From: Halomonas zincidurans B6
GTDB taxonomy: Bacteria > Pseudomonadota > Gammaproteobacteria > Pseudomonadales > Halomonadaceae
Direction: 5' to 3'
NCBI RefSeq assembly: GCF_000731955.1
Contig: NZ_JNCK01000001.1
Span: forward strand, 2,356,001-2,420,000
DNA: 64,000 nucleotides
The notes below the pieces were generated by a model. It was given only the letters and a program-made list of their open reading frames with translations. It had not been told where the DNA came from and made no database searches. Position 1 is the stretch's first letter. Each line of letters begins with the position of its first letter. Shown here one piece after another: positions 21,616-30,585 of the stretch. A program made the translations under genes and the position numbers.

Positions 21616-22580
21616 CGCCCGTGATCGCCTTCGGCGAGGCCCTCGTCGACATGCTATCGAGCCGCCTGGGCGACGCCAGCGGCCCGGAAACCTTCACCCC
21701 CTACGCCGGCGGCGCACCGGCCAACGTCGCCGTGGCCTGCGCTCGGCTGGGCGTGCCCAGTCGCTTTCTGGGGATGGTCGGCGCGGATCGCTTCGGGCGA
21801 TTCCTGACCACCGAGATGGCCAGCCACGGCGTCGATGTCTCGGGCGTGGTGACCACGTTTGATGCGCGCACCGCGCTGGCTTTCGTCTCCCGCGACGCCC
21901 ACGGCGAGCGCACCTTCGACTTCTACCGGCCACCGGCGGCGGATCTGCTGTATCGTCTCGAACACCTGCCGACGGGGGTGTTCGCCGAACCGGCGATCGT
22001 CCATCTGTGCAGCAACAGCCTGACCGAAGAGACGATCGCCGAGACCACCCTGGCGCTGGCCGACATCGCCCAGCGCTCGGGCAGCCTGGTCAGCGTCGAT
22101 GCCAACCTGCGCGCCAACCTGTGGCCCGACGGCCAGGTCGACATCGCTCGGGTCACCGCGCTGCTCGATCGCGCCCAACTGGTCAAGCTCTCCGCCGACG
22201 AGGTCGAGGCGCTGCGCGGCGATCATCCGGTGGACGCCTGGATCAGCCAGCGCCTGGCCGCCGGGGTGCGACTGGTGGTGATCACCGACGGCGCCGAGCC
22301 GGTGAGCGTGCAGCGTCTCGGCCAACGCTTCGAGATCGTCCCACCCGCGGTCCGGGCCATCGACACCACCGCCGGCGGTGATGCCTTCATCGGCGGTTTG
22401 CTGGCGATGCTCGCCGAGGCCGATGTCGATGCCGCCGGCTTTGCCGAGTGGTGCGATGACAGCGAGGGACTCAAGCGCGCGGTGCGGATCGCCTGCCGCT
22501 GCGGCGCGCATGCCGTCACCCAGCCGGGCGCCTACGCCGCGCTGCCCGCGCGCGAGGATCTCGAACGGCTCAAGCACTGA
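21612..22580 (+). CDS. PfkB-family sugar kinase, probable fructokinase
   Basis: 322 residues with both PfkB signatures: YAGGAPANVAVACARLG near the start and DTTAGGDAFIGGLLAML near the end, the latter with the anion hole and catalytic Asp. The order of motifs and the ATGA coupling to pgi suggest fructokinase (fructose to fructose-6-phosphate). A 2-keto-3-deoxygluconate kinase is the main alternative in a cluster of Entner-Doudoroff genes. The next gene is convergent, 20 bp away. Confidence 0.83.
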   Translation: MTPVIAFGEALVDMLSSRLGDASGPETFTPYAGGAPANVAVACARLGVPSRFLGMVGADRFGRFLTTEMASHGVDVSGVVTTFDARTALAFVSRDAHGERTFDFYRPPAADLLYRLEHLPTGVFAEPAIVHLCSNSLTEETIAETTLALADIAQRSGSLVSVDANLRANLWPDGQVDIARVTALLDRAQLVKLSADEVEALRGDHPVDAWISQRLAAGVRLVVITDGAEPVSVQRLGQRFEIVPPAVRAIDTTAGGDAFIGGLLAMLAEADVDAAGFAEWCDDSEGLKRAVRIACRCGAHAVTQPGAYAALPAREDLERLKH

Positions 22581-22599
22581 GCAGCCGGGGCCGGCGCGC

Positions 22600-23262
22600 T
22601 CAGCCCAGCCGCTGGCCCAGCCAGTCGCCGATCACCCCGATCTGTTCCGGGCATAGCGCGTGGGCCATGGCAAAGCGACGGTACTCGGCCGGCACACCCA
22701 GTTCACGGACCTTCTCATAGCCCGCGCGGCCCAGCTGTTCGGGAACCACCGGGTCGAAGGTGCCGTGATGCACGGCGGTGGGCAGGCCGCGATTGGCGGC
22801 TGCCAGCTGCAGCGAATCAGCGGTGGCGAAGTAGGTCGACAGCGCCAGCAGGCCGGCCAGCGGCTCGGGATAGCTCAGGGCCGCCTGGTAGGCCACCGCG
22901 CCGCCCTGCGAGAAACCGGCGACGACGATCCGCCGGCTGTCGATGCCGGCAGCTCGCTGGGCGTCGATCAGTTCATGAACATAGCCCGCCGAGGCCTTGA
23001 GCTGCGCTTCGTCGACCTCCCGGGAAAGATCCATCGCCAGAATGTCGTACCAGGCCGGCATACGCATTCCGCCGTTGACGGTCACCGCACGTTGCGGCGC
23101 GTGCGGCAGCACGCAACGTAGCGCCAGGCCCTTGGGCAGGTTGAGTGCCGGCAACAGCGGCGCGAAGTCGTTGCCGTCGGCGCCCAGCCCGTGCAGCAGG
23201 ATCAGCGCCGCGTTGGCGGCGCTGCCATCGCGCGGCTCGATGATCAGTGGTTCTCGAGACAT
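22600..23262 (-). CDS. Alpha/beta-hydrolase carboxylesterase (phospholipase/carboxylesterase family)
   Basis: 220 residues, the standard length for the cytosolic carboxylesterase II group. The catalytic triad is visible: Ser118 in AGFSQGGAVAYQ, Asp170 in HGTFDPVVP and His201 in FAMAHALCPEQ; the oxyanion segment is LLHGLGADGNDF. It probably hydrolyses short-chain esters or lysophospholipids. The start has GAGGAG. It is convergent with the pfkB-type kinase gene and does not seem linked to it in function. Confidence 0.87.
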   Translation of the reverse strand: MSREPLIIEPRDGSAANAALILLHGLGADGNDFAPLLPALNLPKGLALRCVLPHAPQRAVTVNGGMRMPAWYDILAMDLSREVDEAQLKASAGYVHELIDAQRAAGIDSRRIVVAGFSQGGAVAYQAALSYPEPLAGLLALSTYFATADSLQLAAANRGLPTAVHHGTFDPVVPEQLGRAGYEKVRELGVPAEYRRFAMAHALCPEQIGVIGDWLGQRLG

Positions 23263-23363
23263 GCGTTCTCCTCACTCGCGGGTCATTGTGCGCCAGCCTA
23301 TCATGCCGTCCAGCAACGATCAGAAGGAGCAGAAGCAGGGTATCAGCAACGCCGTGGCCCCGA

Positions 23364-23456
23364 TCAGCGGATGATATCGGCACCCAGCCAGGTGGTGCCC
23401 GTCGGCACGAACACGGCGATGACGGTGGCGAGCGCTATCCAGGCATCGAGAGGCAT
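23364..23456 (-). CDS. Possible 30-residue membrane peptide downstream of opgH
   Basis: Twelve bp downstream of the opgH stop, ATG 23456 with an AGGAT site opens a 30-codon frame (MPLDAWIALATVIAVFVPTG followed by TTWLGADIIR). It encodes a single hydrophobic helix with a short charged tail. The position at the end of the opgGH operon and the ribosome site favour translation. I know of no assigned function, and so short a frame could be chance. Confidence 0.35.
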   Translation of the reverse strand: MPLDAWIALATVIAVFVPTGTTWLGADIIR

Positions 23457-23468
23457 GGCGATCCTGCC

Positions 23469-25508
23469 CTAAACATCCTGCTTGCCCGGGTACGGCGCGC
23501 CGCCCAGCCCCCAGGGCGCCCTCAACGACTGGATGGGCATCTCCTGGTGGCATTCGCCTGCCGGCAGCAGCGCCTCGACCGGGGTGTCGCCGACAGCGGC
23601 ATGGGCCAGGTCTTGTTGCTCCAGGGCCGCCAGTCTCTTCAGCACCTCCGGCGTATCGACCTCGGCCGGGATGCACATCAGGCCACACCGGCGCAGCCGT
23701 TCGCCGCCGCGAATGCTGCTGGTATAGCGCAGCAACGGCGCCGAAAGCACCATGCCCAGCAATACCGGCGACAGCCACCAGAAGAACAGCGGCGCGTAGT
23801 AATAGCTGACCGCCCCCCAGATGATCCCGACCAGCGTCATCGCCCCGGTTCGCCGCCAGGCGACGCTCCACGGAATCAGCCGCCCGCCACGCACCTGGGA
23901 ACTCCACGACACGGTGCGTCCGCTCAACACACTGATCACGAACCAGGCGTGAAACGCCATCATCAATGGCGCGATCAGCACCGAGAACACGATCTCCATC
24001 AGCGCGCTGACGGTCAGCCGCAGAGCGCCGCCGAAGTCGCGGCGACGCTGCTGCAGGCCGACGACGATGCCCAGCAGCTTGGGCAACAGCAGCATGATCA
24101 CGGTGATCGCCAGCAACGAGGCGATCATCGCCACCCGCGACTCGGGCCATTCGGGGAACAGCTGGTAACCCGAGTTGAAGAAGCGCACCTTGGCCAGCGC
24201 ATTGAAGACCGCATCCACGGTGCTCAGGCTCAGCATGATCAACCACAGCAGCGAGGCAACGTAGGCCAGCGCGCCGAGCAGAAAATGCAGGCGGCTGATG
24301 GGGTGCAGGCGCTTGGCGAACAGCAGCCGCAGGTGCTGCATGTTGCCCTGGCACCAGCGTCGATCGCGCTTGGCGTAATCGACCATGTTGCCGGGCAGTT
24401 CCTCGTAGCTGTCCTCGAGACCGGCGTGCAGGCGCACCTCCCAGCCGGCACGCCGCAGCAGCGCCGCCTCGACGAAATCGTGGCTGAGGATCTCGCCGCC
24501 CATCGGCGCCTTGCCGGGCAGCGACGGCAGCCCGCAGTGCTTGACGAAGGCCTCGATGCGAATGATCGCGTTATGCCCCCAGTAGTTGGCGGTGTCGCCC
24601 TGCCAGACGCTCTGCCCGGCCGCCAGCATGGGACTGTAGAGGGTTGCCGCGAACTGCAGGAAACGCCCGAACAAGGTGTTCGAACGCACCGGCAACGGCA
24701 CGGTCTGCAGCAGTCCCAGGCGCGGGTTGGCCTGCATCGTCGCCGCCATTCTCACCAGCGTGCGCCCCCCCATCACGCTGTCGGCATCGAGAATCAGCAT
24801 GCTCTCGTAGTGCTGCCCCCAGCGCGAACAGAAATCCGCCAGGTTGCCCACCTTGCGGCCGATATTGCGCTTGCGACGGCGGTAATAGAGGGTCAGGCCG
24901 GCCGGCAGTCGCCGACGCAGCGCGGCGGCGGCGTGTCGCTCGGCCTCGGCGACCTCGGCATCGGTGGTGTCGCTTAACAGGAAGACATCGAAAGCTGCCG
25001 ACTTGCCGGTGTCGGCCAGCGACAGGCAGGTTGCTTCGAGTCCGGCGATCACCCGCTCGGTATCCTCGTTGTAGACCGGCATCAGCAAGGCGATGCGCCG
25101 CTCGGGGTCGAGGGCCTCGTCGAGCGGTGCGGCGCGCTTGAGCGTCAGCGGGTCGCGCTTTGAGAACACCACCAGGAACCCGGCAATGCCGGTCCAGAAA
25201 GACACCGCGATCCAGGCGAACATGCACACGAACAGCACCAGGATCGACAGCTCGAGCACGGTCAGGCCATTGGCGCGCAGGATGTCGAACATCATGTAGG
25301 CGCCCTGCAGGCTGGTCAGCAACGACAGGATGAAGAAGACCAACCGGCGCAGCCCCAGCAACGGCATGCGCTGGCGATCGCCCCCCCCTGGCCGGGCCTC
25401 GCTTGCGGCGCCCCCTGGCATGCCTTTCGCCCGACCCGCCTGTTCGACAACCGGCGAATCGGCATCGTGGTTCAGCGCCCGGTCACGGGAATCGTTTTCA
25501 CAACACAT
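23469..25508 (-). CDS. opgH: Glucan glucosyltransferase OpgH (osmoregulated periplasmic glucans)
   Basis: 679 residues: an N-terminal cytoplasmic segment, two membrane helices (about 50-110), a family GT2 cytoplasmic catalytic domain with LMPVYNEDTERV, LDADSVMGG, and the RRW-type motif in KRDRRWCQGNM, then further membrane helices at about 405-560. It polymerises UDP-glucose into the beta-1,2 glucan backbone and moves it across the inner membrane. The start lies inside the end of opgG (11-bp overlap). It is a little shorter than the E. coli protein, mainly at the N-terminus. Confidence 0.93.
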   Translation of the reverse strand: MCCENDSRDRALNHDADSPVVEQAGRAKGMPGGAASEARPGGGDRQRMPLLGLRRLVFFILSLLTSLQGAYMMFDILRANGLTVLELSILVLFVCMFAWIAVSFWTGIAGFLVVFSKRDPLTLKRAAPLDEALDPERRIALLMPVYNEDTERVIAGLEATCLSLADTGKSAAFDVFLLSDTTDAEVAEAERHAAAALRRRLPAGLTLYYRRRKRNIGRKVGNLADFCSRWGQHYESMLILDADSVMGGRTLVRMAATMQANPRLGLLQTVPLPVRSNTLFGRFLQFAATLYSPMLAAGQSVWQGDTANYWGHNAIIRIEAFVKHCGLPSLPGKAPMGGEILSHDFVEAALLRRAGWEVRLHAGLEDSYEELPGNMVDYAKRDRRWCQGNMQHLRLLFAKRLHPISRLHFLLGALAYVASLLWLIMLSLSTVDAVFNALAKVRFFNSGYQLFPEWPESRVAMIASLLAITVIMLLLPKLLGIVVGLQQRRRDFGGALRLTVSALMEIVFSVLIAPLMMAFHAWFVISVLSGRTVSWSSQVRGGRLIPWSVAWRRTGAMTLVGIIWGAVSYYYAPLFFWWLSPVLLGMVLSAPLLRYTSSIRGGERLRRCGLMCIPAEVDTPEVLKRLAALEQQDLAHAAVGDTPVEALLPAGECHQEMPIQSLRAPWGLGGAPYPGKQDV

Positions 25509-27186
25509 CGGGATTCCACAGGTAGCTCCAGGTTTCGGTCAGTCGCCGACCACGCAACTGCAGTTCGAGCTGCATATCCGCGTTCTTGCCTTGGGTGGCC
25601 AGCTTGAAGGACGCACGCCACGTCTTGCCGTCGGGCAGCTGGCGAACCTTGAGCTCGCTGATCTTGCCCTGCGAAACGTTGAGATTGGCCTCGACCGGCT
25701 GCGCGGCAGCCAGGCTCGAGAGCTCGTCGCCACCGCGAAAGTCGACGATGAAGCGGCGCAAGTCGCGCGATGGCGGATCCGTCTGGTCGGGATTGGCCCC
25801 CCAGCCATTGCGGACCCTGACGACCTGACCCAAGGTATTCTCGGGTAGCGCCTTGCCGTAGGTGGAAATCTGATACTGATAACGACGCTGGTCGCCGGCA
25901 CGGAACTCGGCGTCGGGCACCCAGTAGACAACGATGTTGTCGTTAATTTCCTTCTCGGTGGGAATCTCGACCAGCTCTACGCCGCCCTCGCCCCAATCGC
26001 CCTCGGACGGACGAACCCACAGACTGGGACGGTTCTGGTAATCGGCCTCCAGGTCCAGGTAGTGCTCGAAATTCCGGTCACGCTGCATCAGGCCGAAACC
26101 ACGCGGCGAATTGTCCCGTAACTGGGTGACGTTGAGTGCCGGCGGATTCGACAACGGCCGCCACAGCCACTGGTTGCTGGACGTGTACATCTGCACGCCG
26201 TCGGAGCTATGCACCTCGGGACGGAAATCGTCGTAATACTGCTGGCTGTTCTCGCCGTAAAGAAACATGCTGGTCAACGGCGCGATGCCCAGCTTGCCGA
26301 CGTTCTCACGGGCGAATAGCCGTGCATCGACATCGATGACGGTATTGTTGCCGGCATGCACGTCGAAGCGATAGGCCCCCGTCACGGAGGGGCTGTCGAG
26401 CAGCGCGAACAGCGTCATTTCGGCATCGTTGGGCTCGGGGCGCACCAGCCAGAAGGCACGGAAGGCCGGAAATTCCTCCCCCCCCTGCGTTGCCGTATTG
26501 ACCGCCAGCCCGCGCGCCGAGACGCCGTACTCCTGCCCCCGACCGACCAGCCGGAAGTAGGACGCGCCGAGGAACGCCACGATCTCGTCCTTAACGTCAG
26601 GGGTATTGATCGGGTAATGCAGGCTAAACCCGGCGAAGCCCATCTTTTCGGGATCGATCCCGGCAACCAGCTCCTTGAGCGGTGCAGCGCCATTCTCGTA
26701 GTTGAACATCGCCGGGTCGAAGCCGATTTCGTCGATGCGCCCCCCCTTGAGCACATACATCTCGACCGGCTGGTCGTAGAGGAAGCCGGGATGGAAGAAC
26801 TGCACCTCGAACAAGCGATCGTCGCGCCATAGCGCATACTCGTTGCGATAACGAATATCGCGATAGTCGCTGTAGCTGAGATTCTTGAGCTTGTCCGGCA
26901 ACGGCGACTGCGGAGCGCTGTAGGCGCTGCCCGCCAAGGCCTTGGCACGCTCGATGACACGCTCGAAGAGTTTCTCGGGGGTCATTTCCGGCTCGGGCTG
27001 GGGTTGCTGAGCCGAAGCATCGGCCTGCCCGTTCGCAGCCGAAGCCTCGGACGAGCCGTTATCCTGCGGCGACGCGTCGCTCCCCCGTTCCTGCTGATTC
27101 TGATCAGCGGGTTGCTGCTCCTGGGCCTCGGCGACGGTCACCCCCAACGAGAGGCCGACCAGCACCAGGCATTGCCACACCTTCAT
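25498..27186 (-). CDS. opgG: Periplasmic glucan biosynthesis protein OpgG
   Basis: 562 residues with a signal peptide (CLVLVGLSLGVTVAEAQ) and then an unusually long Gln/Ser/Ala-rich acidic linker (about residues 23-66) before the conserved OpgG core (MTPEKLFERVIERAKALA, YRDIRYRNEYALWR, FHPGFLYDQPVEMYVL, MFLYGENSQ, LQRDRNFEHYLDLEADYQ, VEIPTEKEINDNIVVYW). It acts in the periplasm on glucan chains made by OpgH. The pair is made in low-osmolarity conditions in enterobacteria; in a halophile the regulation may differ. A 6-copy tandem repeat lies 38 bp upstream of the start. Confidence 0.93.
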   Translation of the reverse strand: MKVWQCLVLVGLSLGVTVAEAQEQQPADQNQQERGSDASPQDNGSSEASAANGQADASAQQPQPEPEMTPEKLFERVIERAKALAGSAYSAPQSPLPDKLKNLSYSDYRDIRYRNEYALWRDDRLFEVQFFHPGFLYDQPVEMYVLKGGRIDEIGFDPAMFNYENGAAPLKELVAGIDPEKMGFAGFSLHYPINTPDVKDEIVAFLGASYFRLVGRGQEYGVSARGLAVNTATQGGEEFPAFRAFWLVRPEPNDAEMTLFALLDSPSVTGAYRFDVHAGNNTVIDVDARLFARENVGKLGIAPLTSMFLYGENSQQYYDDFRPEVHSSDGVQMYTSSNQWLWRPLSNPPALNVTQLRDNSPRGFGLMQRDRNFEHYLDLEADYQNRPSLWVRPSEGDWGEGGVELVEIPTEKEINDNIVVYWVPDAEFRAGDQRRYQYQISTYGKALPENTLGQVVRVRNGWGANPDQTDPPSRDLRRFIVDFRGGDELSSLAAAQPVEANLNVSQGKISELKVRQLPDGKTWRASFKLATQGKNADMQLELQLRGRRLTETWSYLWNPDVL

Positions 27187-27224
27187 GTGTAATTCCTCAT
27201 TCCCTCAATGGACCAATGCGACCC

Positions 27225-27314
27225 CTCAGTCCTTGCAAACTCAGTCCTTGCAAACTCAGTCCTTGCAAACTCAGTCCTTGCAAACTCAGTTCTTGCAAAC
27301 TCAGTCCTTGCAAA
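27225..27314. repeat. Six tandem copies of a 15-bp unit upstream of opgG
   Basis: The unit CTCAGTCCTTGCAAA occurs six times head to tail without spacers (27225, 27240, 27255, 27270, 27285, 27300). Only the fifth has a change (C to T at its seventh base). On the opgG strand the unit reads TTTGCAAGGACTGAG and holds both an AAGGA and a TTGCAA. The array starts 39 bp upstream of the opgG start codon, so it sits in the promoter or leader. Near-identity of the copies suggests recent expansion. Confidence 0.9.
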
Positions 27315-28170
27315 CTATGCCGATTGATTTTTATCGGTGCGTCGATGCCATAGCATGAAACCCGCCACGCTTCGATGGTCAGCAGTCTGCCAAGCGTGGC
27401 GTAAGTTTTTGTATCATGATCTGTTGGCTTTGCTCGCCATCAATTTCGTGCTACTCGCCCCGTGGCTACTCGGCCATTCCACTCAGCCTATCATTTGTTA
27501 GTCGATAACGTCGGCCGGGACGTTACCTGGCTGACCTCGCGGCTGATTCAGCGGCTATCATCGCCTGCCTGTGGCGGGTCGACCAGGAGCTCGCCCGCAT
27601 CCGCCCGCTGAAGCTTCCCTTCCGGGCTCGGCGAGCTGTGCCTGGCGTGGCTGGCCCCACCTGCCGACGCGTTTCGCGGCGATCGGCCTGCATGTCGTCA
27701 GCGCGATTGCTACCGCCCCTGTCCAGGACGGCCAGTCATGGCTGGCGCGCTCGCGTACACCAGTGGACTGTGGCTGACCAGTCAATTGCATTACAACCTA
27801 TTGCTGAGCGCCGGCTATTCTACGTTGATCGACAATTTCCCCGCTACCGGCCATGGCATGTTGGCGATCTTGCCGGTGATCACGGCTCCCTGGCCGGCCG
27901 GTCGGCGTCTGAGTTATCAGCACATCCTCGTGCATGCAGTTTGCGTGGCCGAATCGAGCGATCGTGTCGCTCTGGCATCGGTGGATGCCGCGCGCAGACA
28001 ACCGTCCGCCGCGGCGCCCACCCACAATCGCTCGTAACTCTCGCGCTATGTAACCGAGCGATAGGGACATCGCCAAGCCGCTGTATCGTACGACACTCCG
28101 ACATTTTTCGCTTGAACGACCAACCTGAACGGCCCGCTCGCTGGCGCTTATGCGATCAAAGAGCAGAGCG
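27315..28170. other. Apparently decayed region, remnants of membrane-protein coding
   Basis: About 860 bp without a convincing gene. A 48-codon frame from ATG 27355 encodes a hydrophobic stretch (DLLALLAINFVLLAPWLLG), and a frame from 27738 has another (LLSAGYSTLIDNFPATGHGM). Between them the reading frame shifts and stops several times. The pattern fits one or more broken membrane-protein genes on the plus strand, but I cannot name the family. Confidence 0.35.
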
Positions 28171-28416
28171 TCAGGTGCGAGAAAATTCCGTGAGCAGAAA
28201 CGCCTCGATCGCCTGACGCACCGAGGGCAACATCACATCGCGCTGCCGCATCAATTCGCGCACCGTATCCTCGAGTCCCGGCACTCCGACCTCGCGATGC
28301 TTGCACAGCGCCATGCGCGCGCAGGTTCGCGGGCAGGCATCGTCGCCCACTCGCACGCCGAGCGCCTGGATGCGCGCGCGAAAGTCATCGCCATCGATCA
28401 AGTCGACGATCATCAT
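28171..28416 (-). CDS. Small hypothetical protein
   Basis: 81 codons from ATG 28416 with a strong GGAGG six bases upstream. The product is mixed charged, without membrane segments; it holds two Cys in CPRTCARMALCKHREVG and an amphipathic C-terminal half (LEDTVRELMRQRDVMLPSVR). Third codon positions are GC-rich as in neighbouring genes, which supports real coding. I do not recognise the family. A 61-codon frame overlaps its start by 4 bp upstream but looks like debris. Confidence 0.45.
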   Translation of the reverse strand: MMIVDLIDGDDFRARIQALGVRVGDDACPRTCARMALCKHREVGVPGLEDTVRELMRQRDVMLPSVRQAIEAFLLTEFSRT

Positions 28417-28609
28417 AATCGGCCTCCGTTATTGTCCTGCGCGTGGATCACCCGGTCCGCGACCACTCGAGCGAGCGCCACGCAGCATGCAGCGATATTC
28501 GCTCTCCACGAGGTCGACGACAATCCCTCGCCGTTTCCAGGCCTCTTGATGACGTTCATCGTCAGGCCGAGGTCGCGACAGGTCATGTCTAGAAACACGA
28601 AGCATAACC

Positions 28610-28651
28610 AAAGAAGGGCCGCCCCGGTCTAACCTGGGGCGGCCCTTCTTT
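28610..28651. terminator. Bidirectional Rho-independent terminator
   Basis: AAAGAAGGGCCGCCCC and GGGGCGGCCCTTCTTT form a perfect 16-bp stem around a 10-base loop (GGTCTAACCT). Because the stem ends in AAAGAA/TTCTTT, both directions gain a T-rich tail. It lies 70 bp downstream of the DUF4168 gene, which is transcribed leftwards into it, and should shield the genes on either side from read-through. Confidence 0.92.
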
Positions 28652-28720
28652 ATTCATGCCGGCATGCCACCGATTCAGCGTCGGTCTCGGCACATCGGCT
28701 ACGGCTACGACGCGGTCACA

Positions 28721-29113
28721 TTACGACTGACCGGCCATGCCCTGAACCTTCTTCATCAGCTCGGGATCCTGCTGAACCGTCTGACCGATGGCATTGAAGG
28801 TCTCGACGGTCAGACCGCTGTCTTCGACGACCGCAACCATCTTGTCGTTGGCTTCCTTACGGATCTCTTGTTGCTTGGACTGGTCTTCAGCCTGCTGCAG
28901 ACGCTGGGTGTAATCCTGCGAGATCGCGGCGATCTCCTGCGAGGCATCAGCGAATTGCTGGAGCTGTTCGTCCGTGAAGTCTTCAGCGCTCGGCGCGGCC
29001 TGCTGGGTCTGCTGCTGGGCGGCATTATCGCCGCTTTGCTGAGCCATGGCCGGCGCGGAAACCATGCCGGCGCTCAGTAGCGAGGCAGCGAACAGTGCGG
29101 TGATCTTGCGCAT
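28721..29113 (-). CDS. Secreted DUF4168-domain protein
   Basis: 130 residues from ATG 29113, which has GGAG six bases upstream; an in-frame ATG at 29125 is less likely. A clear signal peptide (ITALFAASLLSAGMVSAPAMA) precedes a Gln-rich helical domain (FTDEQLQQFADASQEIAAIS, then MVAVVEDSGLTVETFNAIGQ) typical of DUF4168. Members are small periplasmic or exported helical proteins of unknown function, common in halophilic and marine bacteria. It is a monocistronic gene ending at the strong terminator at 28610. Confidence 0.82.
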   Translation of the reverse strand: MRKITALFAASLLSAGMVSAPAMAQQSGDNAAQQQTQQAAPSAEDFTDEQLQQFADASQEIAAISQDYTQRLQQAEDQSKQQEIRKEANDKMVAVVEDSGLTVETFNAIGQTVQQDPELMKKVQGMAGQS

Positions 29114-29219
29114 GTAAATCTCCAAATACTTTTTCGAACGTGTGCTGAACTGGGACGACCTTAGTGGAGGGAAGGTTCCAATCTTTTTGTTACTAAATGT
29201 AAATATCCTGCCGGCCGAC

Positions 29220-30530
29220 TCACTGATCTTCGAGCCAGGCGACGATCGCTTCGATCCCCGCTCGAGTCTGGCGCAGCGCTGGGGTTCCCAGAACCTCGCC
29301 GGAGCTGGCGAGCAATTCGCCGCCGTCGAAGTCCACGTAGGCGAGCCGCACCGTCAGTTGCTCCGGCGGGCAGCCGAAGGCACTGCCCGGCAGCAACGCA
29401 ACGCCCGCCTCGGCGAGCAACCGCCGGGTCAGCTCGCCGCTGCTGGTGATACCTCGCGCCGCCAGGCGCTGGCGGTGGGCGGCGAAATCCGGAAACACAT
29501 AGAAGCCGCCATCCGGGGCGTGTGTGCGCACCCCGGCGGCGTTGAGCCGCGCTGCGCACCAGCCACCGACTTCAGCGAGTACCGTGCGCTGACGTTGCAG
29601 GTAGGCGTCGAGCGCGGGGCTCGCGGTATAGGCGGTGATCGCGGCCTGCTGGATGGGGCTGGCGACGCTCGACCAGGTCTCAGAGGCGACACCGAGCAGG
29701 CGCTGGAACAACTCGCCGCCCAGCGCCGCGGGCAGGTGCGCCACACCCAGCCGCCAGCCACCGGCTCCGCACCACTTGGACAGCCCGCCGGTGGTCACCG
29801 TGCCTTCCGGATAGTCGCGGGCGAAGGCGCGATACGCGCCGCGATGATGGAGCAAGCCGTAGATCTCATCGGCCAGCACCACCACGCCATAGCGGCGCGC
29901 CACCGCGGCCAGGCGCTGCTGAGTCTCGGCATCGGGTGCCAGCCCGGTGGGATTGCCCGGTGCGTTGTGGATCAGCACCTTGAGCCGCTCGGGCCGCTCG
30001 CGGCAATGCCGTTCGAGCGTCTCGGCAGTGACTTGCCAGCGATGGTCGTAACTGGCCTCGAGACGCACGGCGCGCTGCCCGGCCATGCGCGCCTGCGGTG
30101 CGTAGGACACCCAGGCCGGCGCGGGTATCAGGATATCCGCCGTCGGCAGCGCCTTGATCAACGCAAACAACAGCAGTTTGCTGCCCGGACCGATCAGCAC
30201 GCGCTGGGCGTCCCAGTAGGTTTCATCGACGCGACTCTGGAACGCCGCGACCCGTTCGCGCAGCGCCGGCAGCCCCTGCACCGGCAGGTAGGCCTTGTGC
30301 GCGGCGTGCGCGGCGAGCGCCGACACCGCGGGGGCGAACACCGGAAATGGCGACTGACCGAAGCCGAACTTGTAGATACGCTGGCCACTCGCCTCGAGCA
30401 ACCGCGACTGCTCGTTGATCAGTAGCGTATCGGATGATGGCGTGGCCTCATCGCCATCGGCATAGCTTGCGAGCAAGCGAGCGGCGACGGGATTGCCGGA
30501 TTCAACGGGAACATCGGTTGCGCGGGTCAT
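29220..30530 (-). CDS. PLP-dependent class I/II aminotransferase
   Basis: 436 residues from ATG 30530, which has GAAGGAGG; a longer frame to 30581 lacks a ribosome site. Fold-type I motifs are clear: GPGSKLLLFALIKAL, PAPAWVSY, IHNAPGNPTG, VVLADEIYG and the PLP lysine in TTGGLSKWCGAGGWRLG. The organisation is aspartate-aminotransferase-like. It lies downstream of the RpiR regulator gene, 55 bp away in the same direction, and behind the TRAP operon. A role in amino acid or keto acid use together with that transporter is plausible but not shown. Confidence 0.8.
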   Translation of the reverse strand: MTRATDVPVESGNPVAARLLASYADGDEATPSSDTLLINEQSRLLEASGQRIYKFGFGQSPFPVFAPAVSALAAHAAHKAYLPVQGLPALRERVAAFQSRVDETYWDAQRVLIGPGSKLLLFALIKALPTADILIPAPAWVSYAPQARMAGQRAVRLEASYDHRWQVTAETLERHCRERPERLKVLIHNAPGNPTGLAPDAETQQRLAAVARRYGVVVLADEIYGLLHHRGAYRAFARDYPEGTVTTGGLSKWCGAGGWRLGVAHLPAALGGELFQRLLGVASETWSSVASPIQQAAITAYTASPALDAYLQRQRTVLAEVGGWCAARLNAAGVRTHAPDGGFYVFPDFAAHRQRLAARGITSSGELTRRLLAEAGVALLPGSAFGCPPEQLTVRLAYVDFDGGELLASSGEVLGTPALRQTRAGIEAIVAWLEDQ

Positions 30531-30585
30531 GCGGGCCTCCTCGAAGGCACGGAACGGTAAATAATCGGAAAATACGGACATCGGC

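Noticed and set aside
20592..22580. A 662-codon frame starting inside pgi in another frame and continuing into the PfkB kinase
   Set aside because: Only the part from 21612 is real; the first 340 codons are an Arg/Ala-rich out-of-frame reading of pgi. It is not a fusion protein.
27225..27314. The tandem array considered as a CRISPR array
   Set aside because: The units are contiguous without unique spacers and only 15 bp long, so it is a direct tandem repeat.
28413..28598. A 61-codon minus-strand frame upstream of the small hypothetical gene
   Set aside because: A piece (LGLTMNVIKRPGNGEG) faintly recalls IS5-type transposases, but the rest does not match in any frame and there is no ribosome site. 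Too weak to call.
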